64,000 nucleotides of DNA from Phoronis australis (lineage: Eukaryota; Phoronida; Phoronidae): positions 1,142,688-1,206,687 of the forward strand of contig NMRA01000052.1 of NCBI GenBank assembly GCA_002633005.1. Reading direction: 5' to 3'. Each line of letters begins with the position of its first letter. Within the stretch, counting starts at the first letter, position 1. Of this stretch, positions 14,011 to 28,000 are shown one piece after another. Both the position numbers and the translations under genes were made by a program. Under the pieces are notes generated by a model. That model was not told the DNA's origin. It worked only from the letters and a program-made list of their open reading frames with translations, and ran no database searches.

Positions 14011-14084
14011 GATTGAAATTATCTGCAAACCGGCCGACAGCGCCGCCGTGACAAGTCAACTTGCAGAACTTGGGTAGGGTTCAG

Positions 14085-14212
14085 TAACGCTATAGGACCG
14101 CGCAAAACCAAGACTTCGGGAGATTGCGTGGGACATTGCCGTGTATTTTAAATGAGAACATAGGTGATTTTGGCTAGATTTTAGCGAGGTCCTAACGTAG
14201 GTCCTACCGCTA
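14085..14212 (+). repeat. Dispersed repeat, inverted copy at 61066-61200
   Basis: Shares with the reverse complement of 61066-61200 the blocks ATTGCCGTGTATTT, GATTTTGGCTAG/GATTTTAGCTAG and CGTAGGTCCTA. The left boundary contains a TAGGACC motif and the right GTAGGTCCTA, which may be short terminal inverted repeats of a small DNA element. Confidence 0.6.
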
Positions 14213-17200
14213 CTGAGCTCCACCCTGGTCTAACTCGAAGTATCAATTTTCAACTTCTAAGTCCTGAAATCATCTCTTATTTGGCTAAGGAATAGTTTAA
14301 CACCCATGTCGTAACGGTGAGTGGTCTAATTCCATTAAACGTAGTTCATTGTGATGGGAGGCGGAATCATAGTCGCTTTAGGATATCAAATTGCCAGACG
14401 AGTACAATAAATTTATTCATTTTTAATGAAAAACGAAACCATTAAGCACCTATAGCTTGAACCGCTGATGCGAAATTAAACTAATTAGCGTCGTTTCTGC
14501 TCAAAGATTCTCGAATTCACAACGGGGCTCAACGCGCCAGAGTACCAGAAACACTGAGTAATGAATGGACCAAATTCAACCTGCCGGTGTCAATGCGAGG
14601 GCATCCGTCTCACGAATAGGTTAGTTCTCAGACTCACCTGTCAACGAACTTTACAGTCACCACTCTGGCTGCCCAGTTTTCTCTACGTACAAAATATGTG
14701 CGGAAATACAACACTTCGTGTTATGACTCACGCGAGGGATTCCAGACCTCTTTTACTCCCCGTTTGTTTTTATTGCGATAAGCACTACAAATTTCTTACA
14801 CCACCAAGCCAAAACAGCTTGCCTGTGTGGATGCTTCCGTGAGATAAAATGTTTACATCGGCTGGGTAAACAAATTCCAATTTTTTGTGATATCTAAATA
14901 CTTGCCCAGTGCGCGACGAGCATTTCCAACTGTCGTGAACAGGTCCAGACAGCTACAAAGTGGTGTTCTAATTCAAATCTAGAATATCGATTGGAACTTC
15001 AGACGATTTGCATGAACATAATACGTGCGTGTTCATGCAATGTACCTCTGTGACTGACTGACTGACTCACAGTTGTTGTCTGTGTTCAGCGCTAACAGTA
15101 GCAAAAGATTTAGTCTAATCCAAGCACAAAAATACTAATGGTTGGGGATCAGACCACAATTAGTGGTCTGAGGTTGGGGAAAGTCTGTTGTGTACTTACT
15201 GCGGCGATAGGATATATCACTCCCTCATGGTGCGAGAATTGAACATGTGCGCAGATCCGCTATCTATGCTACGTCTTCGGTATCTGGTTCAATAATGAGT
15301 TCTGGAGTGGGTTAAACTACTTAACATGGCTCGCTAAGTAGTTTGGAGTTGTCTCCCATCTGAGACATCGATCGAGAAAATTCACTAGCTGTTGAACAGA
15401 GATGAGAGGAGGAGTTGGCGACGTGTTGTGCCCAACGCATTTGAGATGCCGTGAAATTCCGGGGATACATGGCCGCTCAGATGGGCGGGGTTTAGTTAGC
15501 CCATTATCATAGATTCAGAACAAAACAACGATACCAATTACAAAATGAAATCTCTAACTCCAACGTTGTCACATTCGTTTTCCGAGTTACGGCGTCTTAT
15601 GAAACATTCGTAATTTGTACTTCTATTTTGTGATCGAGTCTTTCGTGCCAAAGGGAATCAAACGTTTTGAAAATAATACCCACCACAGTATCTGAAAGTT
15701 TCATATGAATCCGAATTGCCGCTCTTTGGGATGTAATGATCTAAAGATAGCCAAATTTGGATAATTTTCTAGGGTTCTACTTAACCTAAAGGATTCGACA
15801 GGCTATTTTAGGAGTCCCGCATAAAAAGGACTTTTTATTTAAGTAAATTGTTCAACTCTTGGACCCCATGCACAGCCACATCCCAGATACATCGGCAGTC
15901 CAATGAACCCTAAATGTGCAGGAAACGGCGCCTACTGTAATTTACAAAATCGGTTTCATCATGTTCCTTTAATTGCTCAAATCAGAAATCATTTGTTTTT
16001 TTAGAAGCACTCACTTCAGGTCAAGTTAATAAGTAGTTTGCTCGTTGACAGCTAGTTAGCGTCAGCCGCCGAAGCCAGAATTTTAGCCGTTGCACTGAAA
16101 GTAGTTTCACCAAGAACGCGATGACGTTGCATTGCAAGAGCAAATGTGCCTAGGAAAAAAAAGTGTTTTTGACACCAAACATGGTTTTAGCGGCTTCAGT
16201 TCAGTAGATGGATTAGGCCAAATGGAAAAATGCTCTATGAACGGGTTCACCTTTTCATAGTTTTCGACAATGGGGCCTTCTTATTTTGCCTAATAATGTA
16301 GCCATTGTTTTTCCCTCATTCATTTCTTGGTCAGCAGCACACACTCGTCATAAATAGTGAAGCGCACTACGGTATTTAATATTCTTTAAGTGGTCAGGTA
16401 TTAAAAAGGTGACGTATTTGTAATAATTCGCCCCTTTGACCTCGGTCTACCAAATCTCCACACCCCCCGCGCCCTCCGTTCCGTCACGAAATCTTCTGTG
16501 CACCCCCTTGCCCGACACTGTCTTCTCAGTTTTCAAAAATACAGACGTCAGTGACTAAATTTGAAGCCAAATACACCGGTTAGTTCTGTCTTAAACGGGC
16601 TTCATAACTGCCCGTGAACTAAACTGAACTGCACGCCGACTTGCTTTAAATATAGGGAAACCGTGACAGCACGTCCGTTCTCCGAAGCAGGTAACATAAA
16701 TCTGAAACCTTTTTATCTGATTTTGATTGTTGAATGACAACCTTATTGGTAAAAAATGAAACGTGCCAGGCGATAGTATAGTTAGCCATCGCTTTTGTAA
16801 TCCTACGCATATATAACCAGACTTACAAGTATGCAAATAAATTTTAAATAACTTTGTATGATAGGAAATCATCAGTATACTCAGTTCATATTCAGTGCCG
16901 GCTTAAACAATTTCCGGACGCGTAGCATAAATCGAAGCGCGAGGCCCTACTCATACGACGATTATCTCAAACCAAAAGCAAAATAGGTGTGATTTTCAGT
17001 TTTGAGAAGAAAAGCAATTGGGACGGCTCATGAGACTGTGCATCCACTGGGCAACGCATAGAATAGCGGGATTGCAACCGAATTGATTTAATGATTGCGC
17101 ATGTCCGGAAATTAGGGTGCGCAAAGGCTATTGACTATATCGGGAGTTCACACACCGCTAATCACAGGCTCCGCGCTTGTGCCAGAAACACGGCACCTAC

Positions 17201-17217
17201 AAATCGATTACTCAATG
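14213..17217. other. No supported gene
   Basis: Contains a small perfect hairpin at 15149-15171 (TCAGACCAC, spacer, GTGGTCTGA). Open frames such as 14561-14842 and the minus-strand 16591-16872 carry no recognisable domain. Confidence 0.5.
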
Positions 17218-17473
17218 GCATGCGAGCACCCAAAGGAGAGGAGGGGGGCTCGAACGAGTCCCCATTTGGTGAAGTAAGCAAAAAGGTCCTCCTTAGAGAA
17301 ACAAAAACTCTGAAAAAGTTGAAAACGAGACAAAAGTCCATCAATAAGCAGGAACTACCAAAAGTCGGCGAATGCGCAATTCATAGCTCTGATCGTACCC
17401 CGTGAATCATAGTAAAAGGTCCACATTCTCAAGAATTTGCTCCCCCCAATTTTTAATACTTCTTGCGCGCATG
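17218..17473 (+). mobile_element. MITE family A, copy 1
   Basis: Starts GCATGCGAGCACCC and ends TTGCGCGCATGA, short terminal inverted repeats. The interior has a CTCGAACGAG palindrome, then CCCCATTTGG..GAAGT, AAAAAGGTCC and GTCCA..AAGCA blocks. The same ordered blocks occur at 32045-32245 (minus), 41934-42170 and 42307-42536. No coding capacity, so a non-autonomous element. Confidence 0.7.
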
Positions 17474-19926
17474 AATGGATCCCCACACTCTCGACACAAC
17501 ATGTCCTGAAAATGGTGGTGCCGCAACAAAACCTTTCGCGCCACCAGAGGTCAGTGCTTCCATAAGAGTAGAAACATGTATACGCTTATGGCAGAGGTGC
17601 CTCTAAAACTGTTGTGGTTGCGGGGCCCCAAAAAGCGCGGAACCCGTAGCATACGCTACTTCAGCTACGATGTTTATCTGCGCACTGTTCACATTCACTC
17701 AAATAGTCTTAGTTCGTCCTGAAACTGTACTGATCAACTACTATGACGGACGAAGTCATAAACACCCTTTTAATCTGTTAAAACATCGACTGAATCTTAT
17801 CAGTCGAAAGATCTTACCAAAATAGGCACATTTCTTACGTGACAACCCTGCTTGCATTTGCGTTTTTCAAAGTGAAATTTCATTCAATAGGGGTGGCCAT
17901 GTACTGCCATCTATCAAACCAAAAAATTTACATTAAATATCCATTTATTTTGAAATTGGACATAATTTGGGGACTAGGTTTCATCGAAGTGGTTTGGGAT
18001 GAAATTATTTTTTGTCGGTAAGATATTTCAAGCGTAAGAAAATTTTACCAAATGTCGTAATATACATTTTTCATTAACTTGCAACGATTTAATTTCACTT
18101 AGAAAAAAGAAATTGACATCTTTTAGATGACCTTGACAATGTCCGGCTGGACAAGGGTGCATTCCCTAGAAGCAACAAACTCGCGTAAAAGAAAGATCAC
18201 GGAGTATCACGGGAGCGGTGAACATGAGTGCTTCGCGAGTAAGCTCAGGACATTACTTGAGTATCATATAAAAACGGCGGCGAGAGAAATGATTGTGCAG
18301 CGAGACTGGAATGTTGAATTATGGCACAGAATTCACTGCTTCAGTTCCATCAGAGCCACTGCGCACGATGAGCCACGAGCTGAGCGATCGGCCTCAAGTA
18401 GGCCATAGCCGAGCTTACAACTCAAGTCACCTCAAGACGCGAAAATACGAAAATAGTGTAATTAGCCACTGTAATTCATTCAAAGACTGACTGCTCTGTT
18501 ATCTTCCATTTGAGGCAGCTCAGCTCCAAAGTCTCCGTCTGCAGTGACCATAGGCAAAAAATTGTCACCGCAAGTGCTTCGCCGACAGTATTTCGTCTAC
18601 CGAACACAGCCATGAGAAGAAAACTGGAAATTTTTCTTGCAAGTCAAACCTGGGGCGCGGGGTCTAGTCATTGTACTCTTAATAGAAATTGTTTTTGATA
18701 ATTTCCGTTCTGGTTTATGCAAACTCAAGATAACTATCTATGATCCCATAAGTTATGGTTTACCTGGACGACTGCCAAGTCCTAGATTCATTGCACTGGA
18801 TGACCTCTTGCATTAAAGCTATAAGCTCGAGTCTAAACTCGAAATTTTGTGTTTTTACTCCAATTTGTAGCTTAAATTTAGGGTCATCAAGTGCGAACTT
18901 GGACTAGAAACTCACCTGCCTATAAACCGTATGCATGGGCAGAAAGTAAAAACCCTGACACTTATGTTGAGTTTGTAGTAAAGCTGGATTTAAAATGTCG
19001 ATTCCGAGTACAAAAATTAGACCTAGAGGCCCGGTGACGAGGAGATTTCAACGAACACGTTATCTTTACCAGATCAATTCTAACAGCGAGGCTATACTGT
19101 GAAATAGCAAACTTTTCACATTTTCTGAATTGACCACGCATAAGATTCACTTCCGCCGACATTTCCAAAGTGAAAATTGTAGGCCTGTCTTTCACAAAAA
19201 TATTTGCCATAATCACATATCAGTCGATCATGCTTAGCAAATCCTGTCGATTGAGTTCTTTCCAGGTTTTTATAGTAACAATAGTGCCAGTCAAACAATG
19301 CAGCTGTCACATAAAGCTTCAGATGGCGATCCGATGATTGTCCGAGCTAAAATGGATTTATCGGCCGACAGTCGCGATCGGATTGCTGGTTCAGTCGGCC
19401 TCGGGTCGCTGTAAGAAGTCACCAGTTAGTGTACTGGCGGGAGTGATGAAATTATTCCGACGGCCGGCCGATTTCACAATCGCAGGACGTCCGGCAAATC
19501 ACCAGGAAATGTTAGTCGAAATCCGCCGGCAATCGTCCAATGACCTGCAGACAGCAGGCCTCCTTCATTTGATCGGTCGACGTCAACGGCTATCGCTTGA
19601 CATGCTGTCGATCACCGACAAAAGTGTCGACGTCGGAGTAGCATCTACATCTTTACCCCTACTTCCGATTGGACAAAAATCGCCCGAACTCAATCGGCGA
19701 GATCAACTGCGCATCACTAGATAATTATGTGAAAAATAACGCGCGTGCCGGCAGGCAATTGTGGGCACTTTGATATCAGAAGGGCATCGGTCCATCGTCG
19801 GCTAATGATCAAAGACATCCCCTAAGAACTGCATGCCCACGCACGATCACGGTCAATATAAACTGGGCCACGTGAGAAAATCGGCTGGTTGCCGGAAACA
19901 AATAACATTGCTCGATGGGTACGCAT
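17474..19926. other. No supported gene
   Basis: The 19.33-19.73 kb part is rich in CGGCCGAC, GTCGAC and CCGGC palindromic words, which keep a 128-codon frame open by chance; it may be another repeat. Nothing else recognised. Confidence 0.45.
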
Positions 19927-21544
19927 AGACTATATTCACGCGGCGGACATTAAAATCCAAAGCGAGGCTCACTGCGATAAACAAAGCGGAAATTTACATT
20001 GCGTGAGTTAAATGGCCGGTCTTTGGTGTCCAACCTGAATATTAAATCTTAAAAATGTGTCAATAATTAACCACAGAGACGTAGAAAAATACAGTTAAAG
20101 AACAAGTCAGTGCACCAAAGAGTTGTCTGAGGAAAGGATATAGTTTTTTTCCGGAAAACTAGGTTCGGAACATGAAAGTAAACATGACCAGATTGCGGCG
20201 GTCGTAGTGTTACGGATTAGGTATCATGCTGAATGCAGGGTTACGTTTCTTCTAATAAATTCATGATAAAAATGCTTTCTACACGAACCAGGTCATCTGG
20301 TCGTATTGTTGACGAGTTGAAGATATATTCGACAGTGGTGGCTCATAGCATTTTGCTGTCATGTGCAATCAGTCTCATCTGGTTTAATTTGTTGATCAAG
20401 GGTAGGCCTATTAGCTTCAAGCATAGCCTAGGTCCTGGTGAGGTAGGCACTACCGGTACTAACAGTTGATTTGTCATTGATCTGAAATAATACTTGATAT
20501 TATTAAATATATATTTTGAATACGATAAAAAACTAGGCTCGCAATTGAAAATAAAATTATATGACCATCAATTCTGCTTTCTTGGTTTTAATAATTACGT
20601 CTATTTCATGTGTTATATTTTTCAAATATCAATCTCAACTAAGTTGAATTTTAAAATTAAAACACCTAATTCTTTCGTCCAAAGCATAACCTCGTTTTAG
20701 AGCTCAATTTCAGTTAACGGGACAGAACACAGTGGTGGATTCAGAAGGGAGCCAAGGGGCTATGCCCCCCAGCCCCCCCTAAAATTCTCATTTGGCAGTT
20801 CAGGAGCGCGAATTTCTGACGGGCAAAATCCTGGCTAATACTCTGCCTTGCCCCCCCCCAACTCAAAGTCCTGGATCACCCTGGAACAAGCATAGTTATC
20901 ATGTTTTTTCAGAGGCCTCGTTCATATCCGAGGGGAAAGGTGCCTCATGTGTGTGCGGCTTTCTGAGAGGGGAACGTTTCGCCGAGTGAAGGGTCAGTGA
21001 AAACTCTACGGACCTCCCGATCACCATCAATAGCACCCCGCCCTTTTGCAAGCTCTCATAGCTCTGTCTCAAGTAGCATTTTCAGTGGCTGATCTAGGAT
21101 ACCATATAGGCCTAGTCAGTAGTGAGGGGGGAGCCCGGCATCCTCGGAGACTAGCGGGCAAAGCGCGATTGTATGCACGCAGGCGGCCCGGAAGTTGCGG
21201 GCGCCGAGAATGTATACCTTCTACTCAGGAAATCTGTCGTTGGACTAAAAAAAATAAAGGAACGTGTTTTCCCCCTCGTCCGCTACCCGGGTCCTAGCTC
21301 GAACTCAGTACAAGTTTCCTTCCGCTNCTTAGTCACAGGTGATTTGCCTGAACCGTTGAAGAGAAATTTGCAATCACAAAGGGGATTTTTAGACCTCGTG
21401 GCCGGGAATTTCGCGTGATTTTTCAATATTTTTGAGAGGGGAATAGGGCCGATATTTGGCCCCAAAATTGAGGAATTGTAGGCTACAACTATCGTAGCGA
21501 GCCTCGTTTTGGAACGCGCCTCCTGTCGGCGTGAATAGGGTCTA
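19927..21544 (+). mobile_element. TIR DNA transposon (non-autonomous), copy 1
   Basis: The left end reads TAGAC, then TATATTCACGCGGCGGAC. The right end, read inward on the other strand, is TAGACCCTATTCACGCCGAC. The ends therefore form imperfect terminal inverted repeats, flanked by TA (possible TA duplication). A second copy lies inverted at 57959-60266. A 78-codon frame is open in both (20233-20469 here) with few differences, but it matches no transposase I know. The interior carries nested modules starting CAGTGGYKGATYYA (20733 and 21078) with G/C runs. A single N at 21327 is an assembly ambiguity. Confidence 0.75.
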
Positions 21545-21853
21545 TTGACTGTGATTTTGACGCCGTCGCCAGGCCTACGTTCACTGGACGCTCGCCGATG
21601 TGACCATTTTCGCTGGCCGCAAACTCATTGAATCGCCGTCGGAAGTTTTATGTGACTGCAGCACAAGTGTAGCAATGTAAATGTTATCCAAGTGATTCAC
21701 GCAGTCTTGTGTTCTGGAGGATATTCATGACATGGGCACAGAAATGAATAATAAATGTTTTGAACTAACGATGCAGGTAAAGAGATGCGTCTTCGGAGCC
21801 CGATGAAGCACGGTGCGACATGAGCAAAACATTGGTTGAGTAGTCATTCATGT

Positions 21854-21859
21854 TTTATT
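21854..21859 (-). terminator. Possible poly(A) signal of the monoamine oxidase gene
   Basis: AATAAA on the minus strand about 200 bases past the MAO stop codon. Positional assignment only. Confidence 0.4.
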
Positions 21860-22057
21860 ACTACTAGCTGAGATCAAACGATGACATTTACGTTAATTTC
21901 GAAGTTATAAATGTGCTTGAAGGTCTACAGAAAGTGACTGGTCTCAAAATTATAGCACTGACACCAGCCAAAAGGATGGTACTTTCACAGCTTCGCTAAT
22001 CATGGGATGCGATTAGTATCAAAACATCATAGTTTCTTTGTCGTTGAACAGCCTTTT

Positions 22058-25000
22058 CTAACTACGAAACGAGAACATGCTACGAAAAGCCGCAATCCAT
22101 AATGGTATCTGATATCTATGCAAATGGAGCCAATAAGCTACTCCCATGATGCCAACTAAACTATGAACACCTTTGTAAAGTCCTCCGACAGACGGCGCAA
22201 GACGCTGTGCTAAACTCAGCTCGAAAGGTTTCTCTGGAATGTCCTGTAAAATCAAATGAAATTTATTCAACAGTTGCAATCTTCCTTACTTCCTACGATG
22301 CTGACAAAAAGTAGAAGCAAACTCAAGATAGTGACTCGACCTCCCTCATAAACGGCGCGGACGTTCTCCGTTGCGCTCTAACGGCAGTTTGGGATTAATT
22401 TTACGCGTTGGGGCCTACTTGGGGATCGACGTATTTTTCCTGGGGATCCAAGATTCTTGAAACTTTTGTAGCATGTATGATGCGAACGAGCTCGAAAAAG
22501 TTCACTCCCAGGATGCTCGAGAAAACTTGACATAAATTTAAGTCTTTATAATTCCTCTCCCCTACACAACCAACCGTTGGATGCAATGTCCTGGTACTTT
22601 CAATGAAAATGTCAATGCAGCAAAAGTGTTGGCTTAGGTGCTTATTTGCCAACAAGCGTTACATTTGCATTTCAGTAATGTTAAATTCGCCACGATTACA
22701 ACCTAACTGTCACGCCTGCACATGGCAAGATTACATCAGTTTTTGGCCCCAATAGGATCAAAAAACGGATAATGGCCGCACAAATGAAAAAGTTCATATT
22801 GATTCAACGTTTCGTCTATTCATTAGACATCATCAAGTTATAAACAATAAGATGTCAAGTGTCGATATACCAGTCAGGTTACATGCATGAAGTGAAATGA
22901 GTGAGGCAACAAGACAGGAAACAGTACGTCTTGTTGCCTCACTCATTTCACTTCATGCATGTAACCTGACTGGTATATCGACACTTGGTGTCTTATTGTT
23001 TATAACCTGATGATGTCTAATGAATAGACGAAACGTTGAATCAATATGAACTTTTTCATTTGTGCGGCGATTATCCGTTTTTTGATCACATGGCAAGAGT
23101 TTCAGTAGTTGACACAAGGCCTGATTTCTTCTCCTTTTTGGCAACTATTGTCCATTGTATAAAAACTATAGTGAATGACCACCACATTTTCCTCCAAAAA
23201 GCGCAATGGCTGGTCATAAAATGTATGCTGCTCCTACGAGAAAAAATGTGATTCGCGATAAGACCGGTGTTCGTAAAAAGAACTAAGTAGTGTGTGAAAA
23301 CGTATAAATGCTGTTAATAAAAAATCTGTTTGTGACAAAAGAACAGAGTTAATGCAAGAACAGACGTGCTGTTCGGTAGGAAACAAGACAACTGCCTTCC
23401 TTAATTTTAAGGATAAAACCTGCAAATGGTAGTTTTTATCTTTTGTTCATTGTCTTCTTTGCATGACGAGCAAAAGAACGGATCAACAGGGTCTCTTAAC
23501 TGACACCAATTCACATGGCGTCACTTTCAATGTTTTGTTTGTTTAGTGTTCATAAAACATTAAAACACAACAATTTGACTTGCCTTAGACACTGGCTCGG
23601 TTTGGTTTATCAAGTGTTCTTCGATTTTGCCTTCTGCGAACAGGATCTGTTGACGAAAACAAATTTAAACGTTTGACAACAGTTACAACAGAAGAGAAGC
23701 AAAACAACATAGGATATAACGTTCGTGCATCATCTGAGTTTCGAATGAAACCTGGGAGAATATTTCGAATATCTGAATTCAAACCAGTTTCTCTATTCAA
23801 TGGTTGTAATATTGATAGAAAGTGTCTCCAAAATAATTGATTTGTGATTCAAAATACACAACTTTCAGGCAAACAATCATACTGCAGGTGTACCTCTCTC
23901 GCCACTCGCTCGCCGCTCTGAACAGCACCCTCCATGTAACCGGACCAATGACTGGCCGTCTCTGTACCGCCAAAATGAATGCGACCATGAGGCTTGCGAA
24001 TTTCACTAGAAATAATTATTTTACATGTCAATGGCGTCGCGACCCATTTACACTATAAAAGTTGACACGGATCAACCGAAACGAAACGAGATGATCGGGC
24101 GCAAGTATGCGTGTACACAGAACTGACAGGGAGAAAACTGACACCACTTTTGTCACCCGTTTGTGAGGTAGAACAAGTTGCGCCCCATCATCATGCTTCG
24201 AGTCAACTATACGTCTAAACGAGAAACTGGGGCAAGGCGGAAGGGATCATCTTTGATGCGCTTGCGCAAAAATTCACACACACATATATGTATGCAGGTG
24301 ATCATTTTCGATTGTCAGTCAGCTGTTCAGCGCCTTGCCTTAACTTAAAACTCTTGGTGACTATTTTGTCAGATAATTGTCATGTCAGAATAGTTCACAC
24401 AGTTAACTGCCAAGACTAGGTTCAACTCAAAAGCTAGGTTATGTACATACAGTAAGTCTACTGATAAAAGCTTTTATGAGCTGATCAAAGGAAAATTCAA
24501 TGTCACGAATTACGTAAACTTGGGAGGGAGAGATTGGAAGCACCACAACAACAAAATAACAATAATAATGAACAGTGAGTCACGAAATTTGCAGCTTTGC
24601 GCATGAACACGCCAGATTCCTGCCACCGTCTCCGAGTTATTTGGTGCCACTTGACACTGATCATCTTGGCATGCGCCATGTCCGTTTTTGGTGTCCGCCT
24701 ATTTACGGGCGGATCTAGCATTTAGAGTTGGTGGGCCAGGGTACAGTATTAGCCAGGATTTTGCCCGTCAGACATTCGCCCACCCCAACTTCCGAATGGA
24801 CTCTGGGAGAATATTAGGGGGCCATGGTCATCTGCTGACTAAGCAGCGCAGAATACTGAAGTCAACTTCATTCGAAAATGGGAACTCATCAGCTAAATAA
24901 GATTCTTCAAGACGTTTAGACGATACAGCTGCGGACGCCGGACGCCCTGTCGTACATAGAAGACGGCAATACACACACACATGTGTATTGGGTGGACGCA

Positions 25001-28000
25001 TAAAAATTATCCACACGACCCACAATGAGAACTACAAATGCATACGGTCAGTGCGGGTAGAGGTCTATGGCGACGAGCAAGACAACCATTCTGACCAATC
25101 ACAGCTATACCTTCCAAATCTCGTCATTACACCAGGCGGGTAAGCCGCTGTATAACATCCTCCCGTGAACCTCTCCTGTGTCCAGTCGTTCTCCACATAT
25201 GCCGTTGGCTAGAAAATTTGTCAAAGTGTGTCAAAACTGAAACAAAAAATCTATTGGGAGTTTGAAGTTTTATTTAAAAATACTAGTTCAAGTTGCAAGA
25301 GTTGTCTAAGTTACTGCGCGCGACACTTTTTACTTTTGAGTATAACATTTTACTGCATGTTTGACCTAAACATAATAATATTGGAGGCCAACAGTATGGG
25401 ATTACCATTAAGCACGAAAGTTGCGAAGCCGACACAAACCGGTTTGACGCATTTGCAGCCTGAATAACTTCATTTAAGATTTTGGCATCTCAGTGCGACC
25501 GGTAGGTTGAGATATTAGACTTGAAACGTGTAAAACGCACTGGGTATGAGATTGTCAACGATATCTGAACATAGTGACACTTTCAAGGGTCTTGGGTGGC
25601 AATTTTCGCCAAACTTTCAGAATGTGAAGACAGTTATACCTCGCAGAACCTTATTGATATGTGTTGAAATCGGTACGCAACAGGTATTTCTCGATCCTTG
25701 AGTGTTCATTTCCATGATGTCATTATCGACCCGGTGACCTCTGCTCTGGAGAGCTACGAGGAATAAACAAACTTCCATGGAGATTTCATTAAAATAGTAA
25801 ATAAATGGTGAAAGTGGCGGTTGGTCATGATTTTTGCCAGCAATGCGTAAATATTACAGCTTCGTTTTGATATGGAATTTTTCACTTTATGCTCAAGTCT
25901 ATATCTTTAGGCCCACTATGTATTTCAACCCGTGTAGTTCATTTGAATTAAAACTTTCGCATCCCTATTTCTTATCCAGGAGTCCGCCAGCAAAGTAAAA
26001 ACAAGAACTACGTGAAAGGTGTCTGAAGTCAAATTTTGCGACAACGAAAGAACGATCACTTACTTCCTCTAATTCCTGTATTCCATAAATTCGTGCTAGT
26101 GATTGGCACGTTCTCGTTTTTCTCTCCTCGAAGGAGAGGGGAGATAACTGCTGCACACCGTCCCCGTTAACAAATCTGTAAATGAATTAATAAAACAGCA
26201 TATCAATAGCCTAACATCATATTGGGTATTTTTTTACAAAATAAAACTTTAAATAAACAGTTTTGGCATGCCTTGAGTGTTCACAGTCACTGCATCCTGC
26301 TAGTGAAGAGTTCATCCTGAACCCTCCCACATTTTCATAAATCGTTACACAATCTTGCCTATGAACACCGCCAGTGCTTACATCGTTAAGGCGGGGAACG
26401 ATCCGTCTGGTTTGCTGTCGTCATCCGTCGCCTTGACAGGCTCATTCAGTTTGTCGCTGTTGGTGAACCCACTAAGACCTACAAAGAGTAACAAAGAGCG
26501 ACTTGTTCTCATTTTAACTCACTGAACCAGGCATGTTGGACAAAACAATCAAATAACTCAGTAACGCGAAAGCATTGATCTGAAAAGATTTGGTGCAGCA
26601 AGGCTACTTACGGACAAAAACAAACCTTTCTCTTTCCAGTACGAGCGCTGGTAGACTGCAGTAGACTTAATGCACCGCCCCATCGGTACACGTCGCATGA
26701 GCTGTTGCCTGGCCAAGCTTAACGACGGCTCGAAATTTATCGAGTTTTGAGTATTGAAAGGAACTGTCATTGCTACCTGCGATGCTTCTATCACGTGACC
26801 ATCTTCAGTTTCAACCCAAACAGCCGTTTCGCTCTGCTTCACCGATTTCACAACATGACGCAGGCGTATCCTTCCTGGAATTATCAAAATTTAGCTAAAA
26901 TGCCTTTTTGCCTTGAATAAATTGCTTTGATTCCAGAGAATTCGTTTTTTTTTTTTCTGCCTTCTACGTTCAGATCTGAAATTGTGATTGCGATCCATGG
27001 GCTGCAACAGGGTGCGCGCTAGCCGAATGCAATGCACTGTCGACTACTCGTACAACGTCCAGAAATACGAGAGCTTGAACTGAAATTGTATTGGAATAAC
27101 ACTAGCTGAAAACCGCCTTGTTTCGCAAGTTGAGAGCAACGCGAGAGCAACTTGCGAAATCCCCACATATGTGACCTATCAGCTAGGTATGTGACGCCTG
27201 CCTGCACTCTTTCGAGAATTTTTGAAGGCGCATAAAGATAACCGAGAGGCAGTTTCGTGCCGGATGTGGAAGCAATTCCACTATGGGGTTAAGATCTAAG
27301 GTCACACGGAATTTCGTCTCGGAGCCTTGGCAGTTAGTTACAGAATTGATTACACAAATATGGGTCGAGATAAAGAGGGTAAAATCAGGTTGGATATGGG
27401 CCGAGTGAGAGAAATATTGCTCTCAACAATCGGCAGTACATGGGTATACCCGCTGTAGCCGTCTCCATTTGTTTAAATATAAGACCACTGATGCTTCTCT
27501 CTATCGATTTCTTCGTCTGCTTGATTGACATGTCTCATGCTCTGATGTGCAGCAATTGTCAGGTGTGTTCCATAGGGCGAAGAAAGACACAAAAACGCGA
27601 GATCACCAAAGTCTTCGCAATACATTACACGAGAAGCGCGTAATCACATTAGTTTTTCTCGCGAGTGTTTTGAGGCTACAGAACACAGTCCAAGCAAAAT
27701 CAACCTCAAATTAGAAATCACTGAACCGGGTTTTAGCCAATCAGAGGAAGTTTCAGTGGTCATATAAGTAATTTTGTGACACCAGTGAGTACCTCCTAAC
27801 TGTTCAGCCATTTTGATACTGATTTGTTGTGATCCGCCCACGAACTTGAATTCCTATAAATGCACAAAACATATTAAGTACCACTGAGCACAGTGTGAAG
27901 TAATTGGAACAATTATTTTTGGCAGAGGTCAAGATATTTTGAGTTAATTTAATCAAACTGGTTTTACGTTACACATTTTCACTTAAAAGTCGACACACAT

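Noticed and set aside
19338-19724. 128-codon plus-strand frame
   Set aside because: Kept open by CG-rich palindromic words; no domain, no splice context.
22401-22655. 84-codon minus-strand frame in the last MAO intron
   Set aside because: Exons on both sides join in phase without it; no MAO similarity.
26606-26612. Strong-looking donor GTAAGT for the MAO exon starting at 26874
   Set aside because: Using it breaks the frame of the next exon (stop codon). The weaker site at 26625 joins in phase and gives the expected exon length.
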